From NCBI GenBank assembly GCA_023663915.1, contig JAMPGN010000168.1, forward strand, positions 1 to 9,409: 9,409 nt of DNA. The letters are read 5' to 3'. The notes beneath the pieces were generated by a model that had not been told where the DNA came from, did not search any database, and was given only the letters and a program-made list of their open reading frames with translations. Every line of letters begins with the position of its first letter. The first letter of the stretch is position 1. Position numbers and translations under genes: made by a program. This document shows, in pieces, positions 1-5,593 of this stretch. The stretch is from Eubacterium sp. GTDB taxonomy: Bacteria > Bacillota_A > Clostridia > Lachnospirales > Lachnospiraceae.

Positions 1-933
1 ATGCGCCTTTTTCTTCTGTTTTACCGCCGACTCGCCCGCACAGGCAAAAAGCGGTTCGTACTCTTTGTATTCCAAATCCGTCCCTACATAAGTCTCTAAG
101 ACTTCATAGGCGGGTTTGCCTTCTTCTGCCAGTTTTCCTAATACATTGTCAAGAAGCGCCTGCGCCATATAGTACGTGTAGCCGTCCGCCGCTTTAACCT
201 TGACATAAGTCTCTCCCGGATTCACACAGAGCGCCACATTGGAGGGAAGTGTCCACGGCGTGGTCGTCCATGCGAGGAAGTACGCGTCCTCATTCGCCAC
301 CTTAAAACGCACCACTGCGGAACGTTCCTTGACTGTCTTATATCCCTGCGCCACCTCATGGGAGGAAAGCGGCGTGCCACAGCGCGGGCAGTAAGGCACT
401 GTCTTAAAACCTTTATACAGTAAGCCTTTGTCCCAGATCTGTTTCAACGCCCACCATTCGGACTCAATGAAATCATCATGATAGGTTACATACGGGTCAT
501 CCATGTCCGCCCAGAAACCAACTGTGTCGGAGAAATCCTCCCACATGCCCTTGTATTTCCAAACCGATTCCTTACATTTGCTGATAAAAGGATCTAGTCC
601 GTACTCCTCGATCTGCTCCTTGCCATCTAAACCCAGAAGCCGCTCCACTTCCAGCTCCACCGGCAGCCCGTGGGTATCCCAGCCTGCCTTACGGGGAACC
701 ATATATCCCTTCATCGAACGGTATCGGGGAATCATATCTTTGATGACACGCGTCAGCACATGCCCGATATGGGGTTTGCCGTTTGCCGTCGGCGGTCCGT
801 CATAGAACGTATACATCTCGCCATCTTTGCGGGAATCCATACTTTTCCGGAAAATATCATGGTCTTTCCAGAACTGGCAGACTTCCTTTTCCCGGTCTAC
901 AAAATTCAAACTTGTGTCAACTTTTTGATACAT
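1..933 (-). CDS. ileS: Isoleucyl-tRNA synthetase, N-terminal 311 residues (cut by window edge)
   Basis: This class I aminoacyl-tRNA synthetase charges tRNA(Ile) in the cytosol. The first 311 residues are seen; the gene runs off the left edge, so the KMSKS loop and anticodon-binding domain are not visible. The HIGH signature lies at residues 55-58 ([13 protein letters not shown]), followed by [10 protein letters not shown]. The CP1 editing domain begins with the [13 protein letters not shown] stretch near residues 220-235. The N-terminus (a short FW..IF.KS segment before FYDGPP) resembles the eukaryote-like type 2 IleRS more than the type 1 E. coli form. The ATG at 931-933 is preceded by GGAAAGGAG about seven bases upstream, which fixes the start. 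It is regulated by the T-box leader upstream. Gene identity is very secure; the type 2 assignment is from memory of family patterns. Confidence 0.97.
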   Translation of the reverse strand, partial: MYQKVDTSLNFVDREKEVCQFWKDHDIFRKSMDSRKDGEMYTFYDGPPTANGKPHIGHVLTRVIKDMIPRYRSMKGYMVPRKAGWDTHGLPVELEVERLLGLDGKEQIEEYGLDPFISKCKESVWKYKGMWEDFSDTVGFWADMDDPYVTYHDDFIESEWWALKQIWDKGLLYKGFKTVPYCPRCGTPLSSHEVAQGYKTVKERSAVVRFKVANEDAYFLAWTTTPWTLPSNVALCVNPGETYVKVKAADGYTYYMAQALLDNVLGKLAEEGKPAYEVLETYVGTDLEYKEYEPLFACAGESAVKQKKKAH

Positions 934-949
934 GGTGTGCTCCTTTCCT

Positions 950-1030
950 ATAAGTAAATTTGCTTCGCAAATTAACTTGCGAGATTCGCTTCGCGAACTC
1001 GAAAAAATAAGTAAATTTGCTTCGTAAATT
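950..1030. repeat. Cluster of hairpin repeats between T-box terminator and ileS start
   Basis: Three short hairpins lie here: 957-973 (arms AATTTGC/GCAAATT), 980-1001 (CGAG-A-TTCGC/GCGAA-CTCG) and 1014-1030 (AATTTGC/GTAAATT). All have a TTC loop (GAA on the other strand). An exact 18-bp direct repeat, ATAAGTAAATTTGCTTCG, occurs at 950-967 and 1007-1024, flanking the middle hairpin. The middle hairpin recurs exactly at 6243-6264. The cluster lies in the 5' untranslated leader of ileS. Confidence 0.85.
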
Positions 1031-1031
1031 C

Positions 1032-1061
1032 AAAAACCCTCATCCCGTAAAAGGACGAGGG
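1032..1061 (-). terminator. T-box-controlled intrinsic terminator
   Basis: On the minus strand CCCTCGTCC pairs with GGGATGAGGG across a TTTTAC loop, followed directly by five T residues (1032-1036). Its 5' arm follows the T-box core, so it is mutually exclusive with the antiterminator. Confidence 0.9.
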
Positions 1062-1357
1062 CTATGTGCTCGTGATACCACCTGTTACGACGTACTTCCA
1101 TCGGATTCGATGGTTATACGGTTCCCGATAACGGCGGGATGCCGTCATTCCCTACTGTTTTCGTCTTTACCGCTGCTATGCGGTATGCTGGCATCTAAAC
1201 TTTGCTCATACATTGTCGTCCGGAAAAGTTCGGTCTGAGACTCGGAAGTGATTTTCCCTGATCTCCTACTCACACCGGTCTTCCACCCTCACCGGCTCGC
1301 TGTGGCTTTGAGAAACCAGATACTGTCTTCTTCAACGTCTGTGATTATCATTACTAA
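1032..1357 (-). promoter_or_regulatory. T-box leader (tRNA-Ile-sensing riboswitch) of ileS
   Basis: Read on the minus strand, this leader has the ordered parts of a T-box. Stem I carries a GA-rich element near 1320-1330 and a GCCGGTGAGG...GACCGGTG apical hairpin near 1275-1300. A specifier loop reads AAAATCACTTCC with the isoleucine codon ATC at 1250-1252. The conserved T-box core AGGTGGTATCACG is at 1071-1083. The UGGU bulge in that core fits an uncharged tRNA ending ACCA, as expected for tRNA(Ile). An intrinsic terminator follows at 1032-1061. Uncharged tRNA(Ile) would stabilise the antiterminator and permit ileS transcription. The 5' end is set from the promoter and is approximate. Confidence 0.95.
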
Positions 1358-1363
1358 TTATAT

Positions 1364-1393
1364 TTTATAGTATATCCGGCTTGGTGTTGTCAA
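1364..1393 (-). promoter_or_regulatory. Sigma-A promoter of the ileS T-box transcript
   Basis: On the minus strand a perfect -35 TTGACA (1388-1393) and a -10 TATAAA (1364-1369) are separated by 18 bp. The predicted start near 1357 lies just upstream of T-box stem I. Confidence 0.75.
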
Positions 1394-1499
1394 GAGGGTT
1401 TGTAGAAAATCCTGTTTTCTGTCTGTTGCGCTTCTTTCACTCAATATGCCCTTCTATTCTGCCACGCTCTTTAATATTGCCAGCCTTTTTGTAAACATC

Positions 1500-2465
1500 T
1501 CATAATACTGCGGCTTCCTTTTGTGTCACCCCTTTGTGGAATACAGTCTGGCAGTTTGCGCCGTCCAGATCATTGTAGGCATGGAATGCCTGATTAAAAT
1601 CCATTAATTTATGCAGACATTTCGCTTTGTTATCCGCATTATCAACCAGCACGCCCCAATTTCCCCAATGCCTGTCCGTATTTCCTACCAGATAATCAAT
1701 GATGTTCATCATATAGTAATTCTGTTTGTCCAGCTCTATGATATGCTCTTTGATATTCTGATCGTGATTCTGCAAAAATATTTCGTAAGCTTCCATGGGT
1801 GCAATCGAATAATCTTTAGACGTAATGTTATCGCTTGCCGTAACTTTCTCACCGTCGAAATAGTCCTCTTCATACAAAACTTGTGAAACATCGAAACATC
1901 TGCAGATCCGGCTGGCAAGCAATTCTCTTTCCACTGCGTCCTCATCGCCGCCTTTTAACAATCTGAAACCGCCCTCTATGCACTGCCACGCTTTGGGAAA
2001 ACATCCATTTGTTGACAGATCTCTTGCAAGATATTGATTCTCGACAGTGTATTGTCTGCCCCTCAGCACGATATCCACAAATGTTTTATCGAGATGATTA
2101 TCATACAAGTTGATATCATCATACGTTACCGTTTCCCCTTGTATTCTCACCCAGAAAACATCCGTAAGCGATGTACAGCGATAAGACAGAGCAATTTTCG
2201 CCCTGTCCCTGTCCGTCACAGCCTGCGGCAATCCGATACTGTTTAGTATTTCTTTTGCATACTTTCTGTCGAGAGTCAGCACTCTGGTCGCACACCAATA
2301 ATGGAAACTCGTTATGTTGTTCACCAGAGAATCTATATCGCCTTTTTCTTCCAAATATAAATAATATGGCAGAAATGACTCTGCATATATCCTGCAATGT
2401 CCAGAGTCATCTATGTCGGCTACTTTTGTATCTTTATGCATGATCTCATATATTGTCTTGGACAT
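1500..2465 (-). CDS. HipA-like serine/threonine kinase, C-terminus probably lost by frame change
   Basis: A 321-residue cytoplasmic protein of the HipA-like kinase group found in Clostridia. The catalytic loop GNTDRHWGNWG is at residues 261-271 (catalytic Asp264, metal-binding Asn269). LMDFNQAF at 287-294 takes the place of the DFG motif. LLKGG at 169-173 with the following VERELLASRI supplies the likely ATP-binding Lys and its Glu. STNGCFPKAW (151-160) resembles the family's Gly-rich segment. The ATG at 2463-2465 follows GGGAGG seven bases upstream. The reading frame ends abruptly after TQKEAAVL. A family-like tail, EMFTKRLAILKSVAE, is encoded in another frame at 1454-1513. No HipB-type partner is seen. 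Substrate unknown; some relatives phosphorylate proteins or aminoacyl-tRNA synthetases. It lies directly downstream of the ATPase gene but has its own promoter. Confidence 0.8.
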   Translation of the reverse strand: MSKTIYEIMHKDTKVADIDDSGHCRIYAESFLPYYLYLEEKGDIDSLVNNITSFHYWCATRVLTLDRKYAKEILNSIGLPQAVTDRDRAKIALSYRCTSLTDVFWVRIQGETVTYDDINLYDNHLDKTFVDIVLRGRQYTVENQYLARDLSTNGCFPKAWQCIEGGFRLLKGGDEDAVERELLASRICRCFDVSQVLYEEDYFDGEKVTASDNITSKDYSIAPMEAYEIFLQNHDQNIKEHIIELDKQNYYMMNIIDYLVGNTDRHWGNWGVLVDNADNKAKCLHKLMDFNQAFHAYNDLDGANCQTVFHKGVTQKEAAVL

Positions 2466-2529
2466 CCGGATGCCTCCCTCTGAAATACTTCATTCTGTTC
2501 CTGCCTTATCAGTATTCCCCGATAATTCC

Positions 2530-2558
2530 ATCATAATAGAATGAAAAATATTTGTAAA
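2530..2558 (-). promoter_or_regulatory. Probable promoter of the HipA-like gene
   Basis: On the minus strand TTTACA (2553-2558) and TATGAT (2530-2535) are 17 bp apart, about 65 bp upstream of the start codon. The rest of the 2466-2619 gap holds one of the 18-bp direct repeats and a small palindrome. Confidence 0.5.
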
Positions 2559-2569
2559 CCATACCATAT

Positions 2570-2601
2570 TGTCCTACGACATGTCATTCATAAATCTGCT
2601 G
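2570..2601. repeat. 18-bp direct repeat, copy 1, with adjoining palindrome
   Basis: TCATTCATAAATCTGCTG at 2584-2601 is identical to 4211-4228. Two bases away is the small palindrome TGTCCTACGACA (2570-2581). On the minus strand the repeat spells CAGCAGATTTATGAATGA, the last codons (QQIYE-stop) of the DUF2812 gene at the other copy. The piece lies in frame behind the ATPase stop codon, so it may be a relic of a DUF2812 gene end or an attachment-like scar. Confidence 0.7.
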
Positions 2602-2619
2602 TCTTTCTTTTCCCCGCTT

Positions 2620-3894
2620 TTACTCTTTTAGCGCCGTAATAGGCACTACATATACACCATCCTCCCGCCTATACGCCGCATTGGACAATCCGCAGATTAC
2701 ACATAATATTTTCGGCTCTTTGCCACCCTCCTTCTTGATCTCGTTATCTATCTTAAGCAGATTTTGAGCCGCCGCGTCAATCTGGTTTGCACCAAGCTTT
2801 ATCTCAAACGCGCACCATTCCCCATCTTTCAATTCCAGAACCGCATCAATCTCCCTGTTACGATAATCTTGATAATGGTACAGACTCGCGCCAAAGGATT
2901 CTCCATATATTTTCAAATCCCTCTCACATAATGCCTCAAACAGAAATCCTAATGTCTCTAAATCTCCCAGCAGCTTCTTCGGCGTTGCCTTTAACAATGC
3001 ACATGCCAGAGAGGGATCTGAAAGGTGTCTCTTCTCCGCCTGCTTGACCCTCACGGATGATCTGATCTTTACCGCAAAAGGCGGTTGGTTATCTATCAGA
3101 AAAAGCCTTGTAAAAATATCCAGATAAACAGAAATCGTATCAAGATCAATATCCTCACGATCCGCTTCTTTCACATCCCGCTTTAGAGACCTATTTGTAA
3201 CAGTCGTGCTTTCATTTCGTGCAAGAGCACGGAGCAACAGCTTCATTTTGGAAAGATCCCGCTTAATTCCATCCAGTCTGTAAATATCGTCTTCCAATAT
3301 TGCTTCCAAATACCGGATCGGCAGCAGTGCCGCCTGCTCCGAATCCAATTCCATATTAGTCGGCCAACCGCCTCGAATAATATAATCAAGCAGTTTTTTT
3401 AATTCTACTTCACCGGTCATCACGGGAGACATCTCATGATCGCATAGCTTCTCAAGCGAAACGGTACCACTGGAATTTCCGCTCTCAGACAGAGACATCG
3501 GACGCATTCTTAATCTGGCAATGCGTCCCGCGCCGCTATGCAGAATCCCTTTATGATTCGGTGTCGCTGAACCGGTCAATATGAACTGGCCTTTCTCGGC
3601 CTTCTGATCAACCTTATGACGTACTGCATCCCAGAGAGCCGGAACTTCCTGCCATTCATCGATTAGCCGCGGCGTTTCCCCCTCCAGCACGAGAGCTGGC
3701 GACAGTTCAGCCAGTTTTCTGTTTTGGAAATTTCCTTCAGGATCTCCAAGATAAATCTCACTGCTGCTATGGAATGAGGAAGTCCATGTCTTGCCACACC
3801 ACTTCGGTCCTTCAATGCATACTGCTCCAAAAGTCCGTAGATATTCTTCGATGCTCTTATCGATAATCCTCTTTTTATATTTCCTGTTCTCCAA
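2620..3894 (-). CDS. AAA (AAA_14) ATPase with DUF4143 nuclease-like C-terminus
   Basis: A 424-residue protein of the widespread AAA_14/DUF4143 ATPase family, whose function is not established. Walker A is GPKWCGKT (29-36), Walker B LIDEWQ (77-82), and the sensor-1-like stretch is FILTGSAT (104-111), with arginines at 129-131 as possible fingers. The C-terminal part ends in a PD-(D/E)XK-like pattern: REID with Asp350, then FEIK with Glu364 and Lys366, suggesting a nuclease or DNA-binding fold. The length is normal and no motif is missing. The start is a TTG at 3892-3894: no in-frame ATG or GTG exists between it and the upstream stop, and GAAAGGGA lies about nine bases before it. A candidate promoter and a 23-bp repeat array lie upstream, and the HipA-like gene lies 154 bp downstream on the same strand. 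Confidence 0.9.
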   Translation of the reverse strand: MENRKYKKRIIDKSIEEYLRTFGAVCIEGPKWCGKTWTSSFHSSSEIYLGDPEGNFQNRKLAELSPALVLEGETPRLIDEWQEVPALWDAVRHKVDQKAEKGQFILTGSATPNHKGILHSGAGRIARLRMRPMSLSESGNSSGTVSLEKLCDHEMSPVMTGEVELKKLLDYIIRGGWPTNMELDSEQAALLPIRYLEAILEDDIYRLDGIKRDLSKMKLLLRALARNESTTVTNRSLKRDVKEADREDIDLDTISVYLDIFTRLFLIDNQPPFAVKIRSSVRVKQAEKRHLSDPSLACALLKATPKKLLGDLETLGFLFEALCERDLKIYGESFGASLYHYQDYRNREIDAVLELKDGEWCAFEIKLGANQIDAAAQNLLKIDNEIKKEGGKEPKILCVICGLSNAAYRREDGVYVVPITALKE

Positions 3895-3966
3895 AACGAT
3901 GTTCCCTTTCTATATACATCATCTTTTCCCTTTTTGTCTCTGTCAATGCAGCTTTTTTACAGTTTC

Positions 3967-3995
3967 ATCATATCTCAATCGGTTAGATTCTGCAA
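3967..3995 (-). promoter_or_regulatory. Candidate promoter of the ATPase gene overlapping a repeat unit
   Basis: On the minus strand TTGCAG (3990-3995) and TATGAT (3967-3972) are 17 bp apart. The conserved CTAACCGATT core of the nearest repeat unit falls inside the spacer, where a bound protein would block polymerase. A second possibility closer to the gene has a perfect TTGACA but only a poor -10 (GATGAT). Confidence 0.4.
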
Positions 3996-4137
3996 GTGCG
4001 ATCCGAAGTATTTTATTGTTTTAATCCGTTAGATTTTATAATTTCATTCATATAGATTTTATATACTAAATCGGTCATATTTTTATTATGCAATCGGTTA
4101 TATTCTATTTCTTTATTCCTTCTATTTTGTCCCCATT
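3977..4137. repeat. Phased array of about seven degenerate 23-bp units upstream of the ATPase gene
   Basis: Units start at 3977, 4000, 4023, 4046, 4069, 4092 and, weakly, 4115. The core is AATCGGTTAGATTTT on the plus strand (best copies at 3977, 4023, 4069 and 4092), and each unit starts exactly 23 bp after the last. The units at 4000 and 4046 match about 10-11 of 15 core bases; the one at 4115 about 8. The array fills much of the 316-bp intergenic gap (3895-4210). No gene is seen there. The remaining 4138-4193 stretch shows nothing I recognise. Confidence 0.75.
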
Positions 4138-4193
4138 AGTCTTGCATATACTTCCTTCTCCACTTCTGTTGGTTTAACCCGATCTCTTTCATC

Positions 4194-4228
4194 GCCTAAA
4201 CTTAGGCACATCATTCATAAATCTGCTG
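4194..4228. repeat. 18-bp direct repeat, copy 2, with adjoining palindrome
   Basis: Positions 4211-4228 are identical to 2584-2601 and form the 3' end of the DUF2812 gene. The perfect palindrome GCCTAAACTTAGGC (4194-4207) lies three bases away, in the same relative place as the palindrome beside copy 1. No T-run follows on the minus strand, so it is not an obvious terminator. Confidence 0.7.
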
Positions 4229-4747
4229 CTCCATTTTCAATTTTTTTCTTTTACGTAAGAGACGCATCATGCCAATTCCGATAAAAATACTAAGCAGTAG
4301 ATTGATCATGCCAATGCTGCTGATCGAACTGCCACATAAAAATAAAAACAAATTGTAACATCCCGCGCATAAATTGAGCATACAAAGTATACCGATAAAC
4401 CAGATAATTCTCGTTAAATGTCTGATGCGGGAAGTATTGTCCGAGAATAGCTCGAAACGGTCTCCTCCCGTTCTTTTGCGGAAATACACCCAGCGGCCAT
4501 AGGTACCAACATGTTCTGCGCCAGTCTCTTCCAGAAATTCGACATATCTCTCATTTACAGCCTGTCCGCATTTCTTTTCCGTAAATTCCAGACAGATTTT
4601 ATACTCGCCCGGAACACAGTCTTCAAACTCATACCGACAAAACCCTACCGAAACCAGAGCCAGCCCTTTCGCCGCCATCTCATTGAGCCATTTCTCTTCT
4701 TTGTCAAACTCCCATGCCCAGAACACTTTATGAACTACTTTTCTCAT
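4211..4747 (-). CDS. DUF2812 membrane protein, PadR-operon partner
   Basis: A 178-residue protein of the DUF2812 family. Residues 1-105 form the soluble domain (FWAWEFDKEEKWLNEMAAKG near the N-terminus is the family hallmark, with YEFEDCVPGEYK following). Two hydrophobic stretches, about 112-138 and 145-163, predict membrane helices, followed by a basic tail (RKRKKLK). The start is placed at 4745-4747: GGGAGGGG precedes it by about five bases, whereas the upstream in-frame ATG at 4774 adds residues unlike the family. The gene overlaps the end of padR by 20 bp, so the two are translated together. DUF2812 proteins are commonly encoded next to PadR regulators; they may be the regulated membrane effector, but the function is unknown. 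Confidence 0.88.
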   Translation of the reverse strand: MRKVVHKVFWAWEFDKEEKWLNEMAAKGLALVSVGFCRYEFEDCVPGEYKICLEFTEKKCGQAVNERYVEFLEETGAEHVGTYGRWVYFRKRTGGDRFELFSDNTSRIRHLTRIIWFIGILCMLNLCAGCYNLFLFLCGSSISSIGMINLLLSIFIGIGMMRLLRKRKKLKMEQQIYE

Positions 4748-5075
4748 ATTCCCCTCCCAAAATCTGATTACCATTCTCGATCAGTTCCTTAAGACGATCC
4801 ATCTCGGCACGAAGCATGTCTTTCCCCCGATCCGTAATAAGATACTCCTTTTTCCTGCTGCCTTGTTCCTCGGAAAGCGCAAGAATCCATCCTTTCTCCA
4901 AGAGCGTATTGATCGCCCCATACAATGTGCCTGCTGCCAGTCTGACCCTGCCGTTTGAAAGTTGTTCGACATTCTGCATGATGCCGTAGCCATGCATCGG
5001 TCGGGTAAGCGACAACAGAATATAATATACAGCTTCCGTAAGCGCCTGATTTGCCAATCCTCCACCTCCCTTCAT
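4728..5075 (-). CDS. PadR-family transcriptional regulator
   Basis: A 115-residue PadR repressor with an N-terminal winged helix: LTEAVYYILLSL (12-23), MHGYGIMQ (27-34), GRVRLAAGTLYGAINTLLEKGWI (42-64) and the wing RKKEYLITDRGK (74-85), then a short dimerisation helix. This is the short PadR class without an effector domain. The ATG at 5073-5075 is chosen because GGAAGG stands four bases before it and the PadR homology begins there. The upstream in-frame ATG at 5153 would extend the protein through its own promoter. It probably represses its own operon, including the DUF2812 gene, through the paired palindromes just upstream. The inducing signal is unknown. Confidence 0.93.
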   Translation of the reverse strand: MKGGGGLANQALTEAVYYILLSLTRPMHGYGIMQNVEQLSNGRVRLAAGTLYGAINTLLEKGWILALSEEQGSRKKEYLITDRGKDMLRAEMDRLKELIENGNQILGGEYEKSSS

Positions 5076-5087
5076 ATCGCCTTCCGT

Positions 5088-5130
5088 TATATCGGTTCGC
5101 GATATAGTTATTATAACGGTAGCCGATATA
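5088..5130. promoter_or_regulatory. Paired PadR operator palindromes
   Basis: Two 19-bp sites share one design: TATATCG-N5-CGATATA at 5088-5106 (perfect arms) and TATAACG-N5-CGATATA at 5112-5130 (one mismatch). Their centres are 24 bp apart. The second site overlaps the -10 and the spacer; the first covers the transcription start. This arrangement fits autorepression by the adjacent PadR. Confidence 0.75.
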
Positions 5131-5138
5131 GTTGTCAA
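5110..5138 (-). promoter_or_regulatory. Consensus promoter of padR-DUF2812
   Basis: On the minus strand perfect TTGACA (5133-5138) and perfect TATAAT (5110-5115) are 17 bp apart. A promoter this strong would need the repression that the embedded operator suggests. Confidence 0.9.
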
Positions 5139-5238
5139 TACTTTTAGATGCATAAAAGTTTTCTGAAATATCCGAAGGCATAAATTATCAATCTTGTTGT
5201 TACGATAAACTAATTACAGAATATTGCTAAATACAATA

Positions 5239-5267
5239 TTGACACATTTCGCTATTATTACTATACT
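5239..5267 (+). promoter_or_regulatory. Promoter of the small toxin-like transcript
   Basis: Perfect TTGACA (5239-5244) and TATACT (5262-5267) are 17 bp apart on the plus strand. The predicted start near 5274 is at the edge of the left inverted-repeat arm and leaves a leader of about 110 nt before the toxin-like frame. Apart from this promoter I see nothing in 5139-5238. Confidence 0.8.
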
Positions 5268-5275
5268 TATCGTAA

Positions 5276-5306
5276 GTGCTGCCCTAAACGGTAAGCGGTT
5301 CACCTT
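5276..5306 (+). repeat. Left arm of 30-bp inverted repeat
   Basis: GTGCTGCCC, then TAAA, then CGGTTCACCTT are shared with the reverse complement of 5553-5582. The central few bases differ. The arm forms the 5' end of the plus-strand transcript. Confidence 0.8.
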
Positions 5307-5357
5307 TTGCCAAATAACTGCATTTGAGAACTTCCTGTATTTCGGAGGTGGTACATA

Positions 5358-5486
5358 ATGGAAAATATAGCGAAAGGTACAAGATATGATGACAGAAACA
5401 ATCATAGGAATTGTTGGTATTGTAGTGACGATCATCAGTATCATTGTCACTCTGATCAGTATCATACAATCCTGTGGGAAGCGTAA
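5358..5486 (+). CDS. Small overlapping frame with very strong ribosome site (possible mok-like leader peptide)
   Basis: A 42-codon frame starting MENIAKGTRY and ending TILWEA. Its sequence, rich in His, Asp and Tyr, resembles no family I know and may be only the shadow of the overlapping membrane-peptide frame. What makes it notable is GGAGGTGG nine bases before its ATG, a far better ribosome site than that of the frame it overlaps. Ribosomes loading here would pass the start of the membrane peptide at 5386, so translation could couple to it, as mok couples to hok. It is offered as a candidate regulatory frame, not a confirmed protein. Confidence 0.4.
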   Translation: MENIAKGTRYDDRNNHRNCWYCSDDHQYHCHSDQYHTILWEA

Positions 5487-5520
5487 ACATCAGAAAAGCA
5501 ACCGCCGCTCTCCAAAGTAG
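5386..5520 (+). CDS. Small membrane toxin-like peptide (type I toxin candidate)
   Basis: A 44-residue peptide starting MMTETIIGIVGIVV. Residues 6-27 are one unbroken hydrophobic stretch rich in Ile and Val, long enough for one membrane span. They are followed by SCG and a basic tail, KRKHQKSNRRSPK. This layout is that of small membrane toxins of type I toxin-antitoxin systems, although I do not recognise the exact family. AAAGG stands eight bases before the first of two tandem ATG codons. The frame runs into the left arm of the shared terminator, and its stop codon lies in the terminator loop. A convergent short RNA overlaps its 3' end. If it acts as proposed it would insert in the cell membrane and damage it when the antitoxin RNA falls. 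It could instead be a harmless small membrane protein. Confidence 0.65.
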   Translation: MMTETIIGIVGIVVTIISIIVTLISIIQSCGKRKHQKSNRRSPK

Positions 5521-5534
5521 TTGGTTGCTTTTCT
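5492..5534. terminator. Shared bidirectional intrinsic terminator
   Basis: A perfect 12-bp inverted repeat, AGAAAAGCAACC (5492-5503) with GGTTGCTTTTCT (5523-5534), encloses a 19-nt loop. The A/T-rich outer ends give a T-run in both directions, so it can stop the plus-strand toxin-like RNA and the minus-strand small RNA. Confidence 0.85.
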
Positions 5535-5552
5535 AATAAGTAACTATCAACC

Positions 5553-5582
5553 AAGGTGAACCGTTTGCTTTACGGGCAGCAC
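5553..5582 (-). repeat. Right arm of 30-bp inverted repeat
   Basis: The reverse complement begins GTGCTGCCC and ends CGGTTCACCTT like the left arm, with small differences between. It forms the 5' part of the predicted minus-strand RNA, so both convergent RNAs start with nearly the same sequence. Confidence 0.8.
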
Positions 5583-5593
5583 CTTTGTTAATT

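Larger units (their letters stand above)
5492..5587 (-). ncRNA. Predicted antisense small RNA, candidate antitoxin
   Basis: A minus-strand transcript of about 95 nt is predicted, from a start near 5587 (set by the promoter at 5594-5621) to the shared terminator. Its 5' part can fold with AAGGTG pairing to CACCTT. Its 3' part is fully complementary to the end of the toxin-like mRNA, including about ten codons of the frame. No open frame is evident. The size and arrangement resemble RNA II of the enterococcal Fst par system, but the sequence is different. Confidence 0.6.

Noticed and set aside
1001..1030. Second attenuator (hairpin 1014-1030 followed by a T-run on the minus strand) in the ileS leader
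   Set aside because: The stem is short and A/T-rich with a mismatch on the transcribed strand, and the T-run is several bases away.
1017..1238. Plus-strand frame of 73 codons
   Set aside because: It lies wholly in the T-box leader, antisense to conserved RNA elements, and has no ribosome site or family resemblance.
1405..1425. Weak inverted repeat AGAAAA/TTTTCT as a terminator of the HipA-like gene
   Set aside because: The stem is six A/T-rich pairs with no GC core, so it is unlikely to terminate.
3977..4137. CRISPR array
   Set aside because: Units are contiguous 23-bp degenerate copies without unique 30-nt spacers, and no cas gene is nearby.
4194..4207. Palindrome after the DUF2812 gene as an intrinsic terminator
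   Set aside because: The loop is only two bases and no T-run follows on the minus strand; it is recorded as part of the direct-repeat context instead.
5076..5181. Longer PadR start or alternative frames upstream
   Set aside because: They would translate through the consensus promoter and operators; homology starts at the ATG at 5073-5075.
5214..5490. Two minus-strand frames of 83 and 68 codons across the toxin-like region
   Set aside because: They mirror the repetitive Ile/Val codons of the plus-strand membrane peptide, cross the promoter and inverted repeat, and have no ribosome site.
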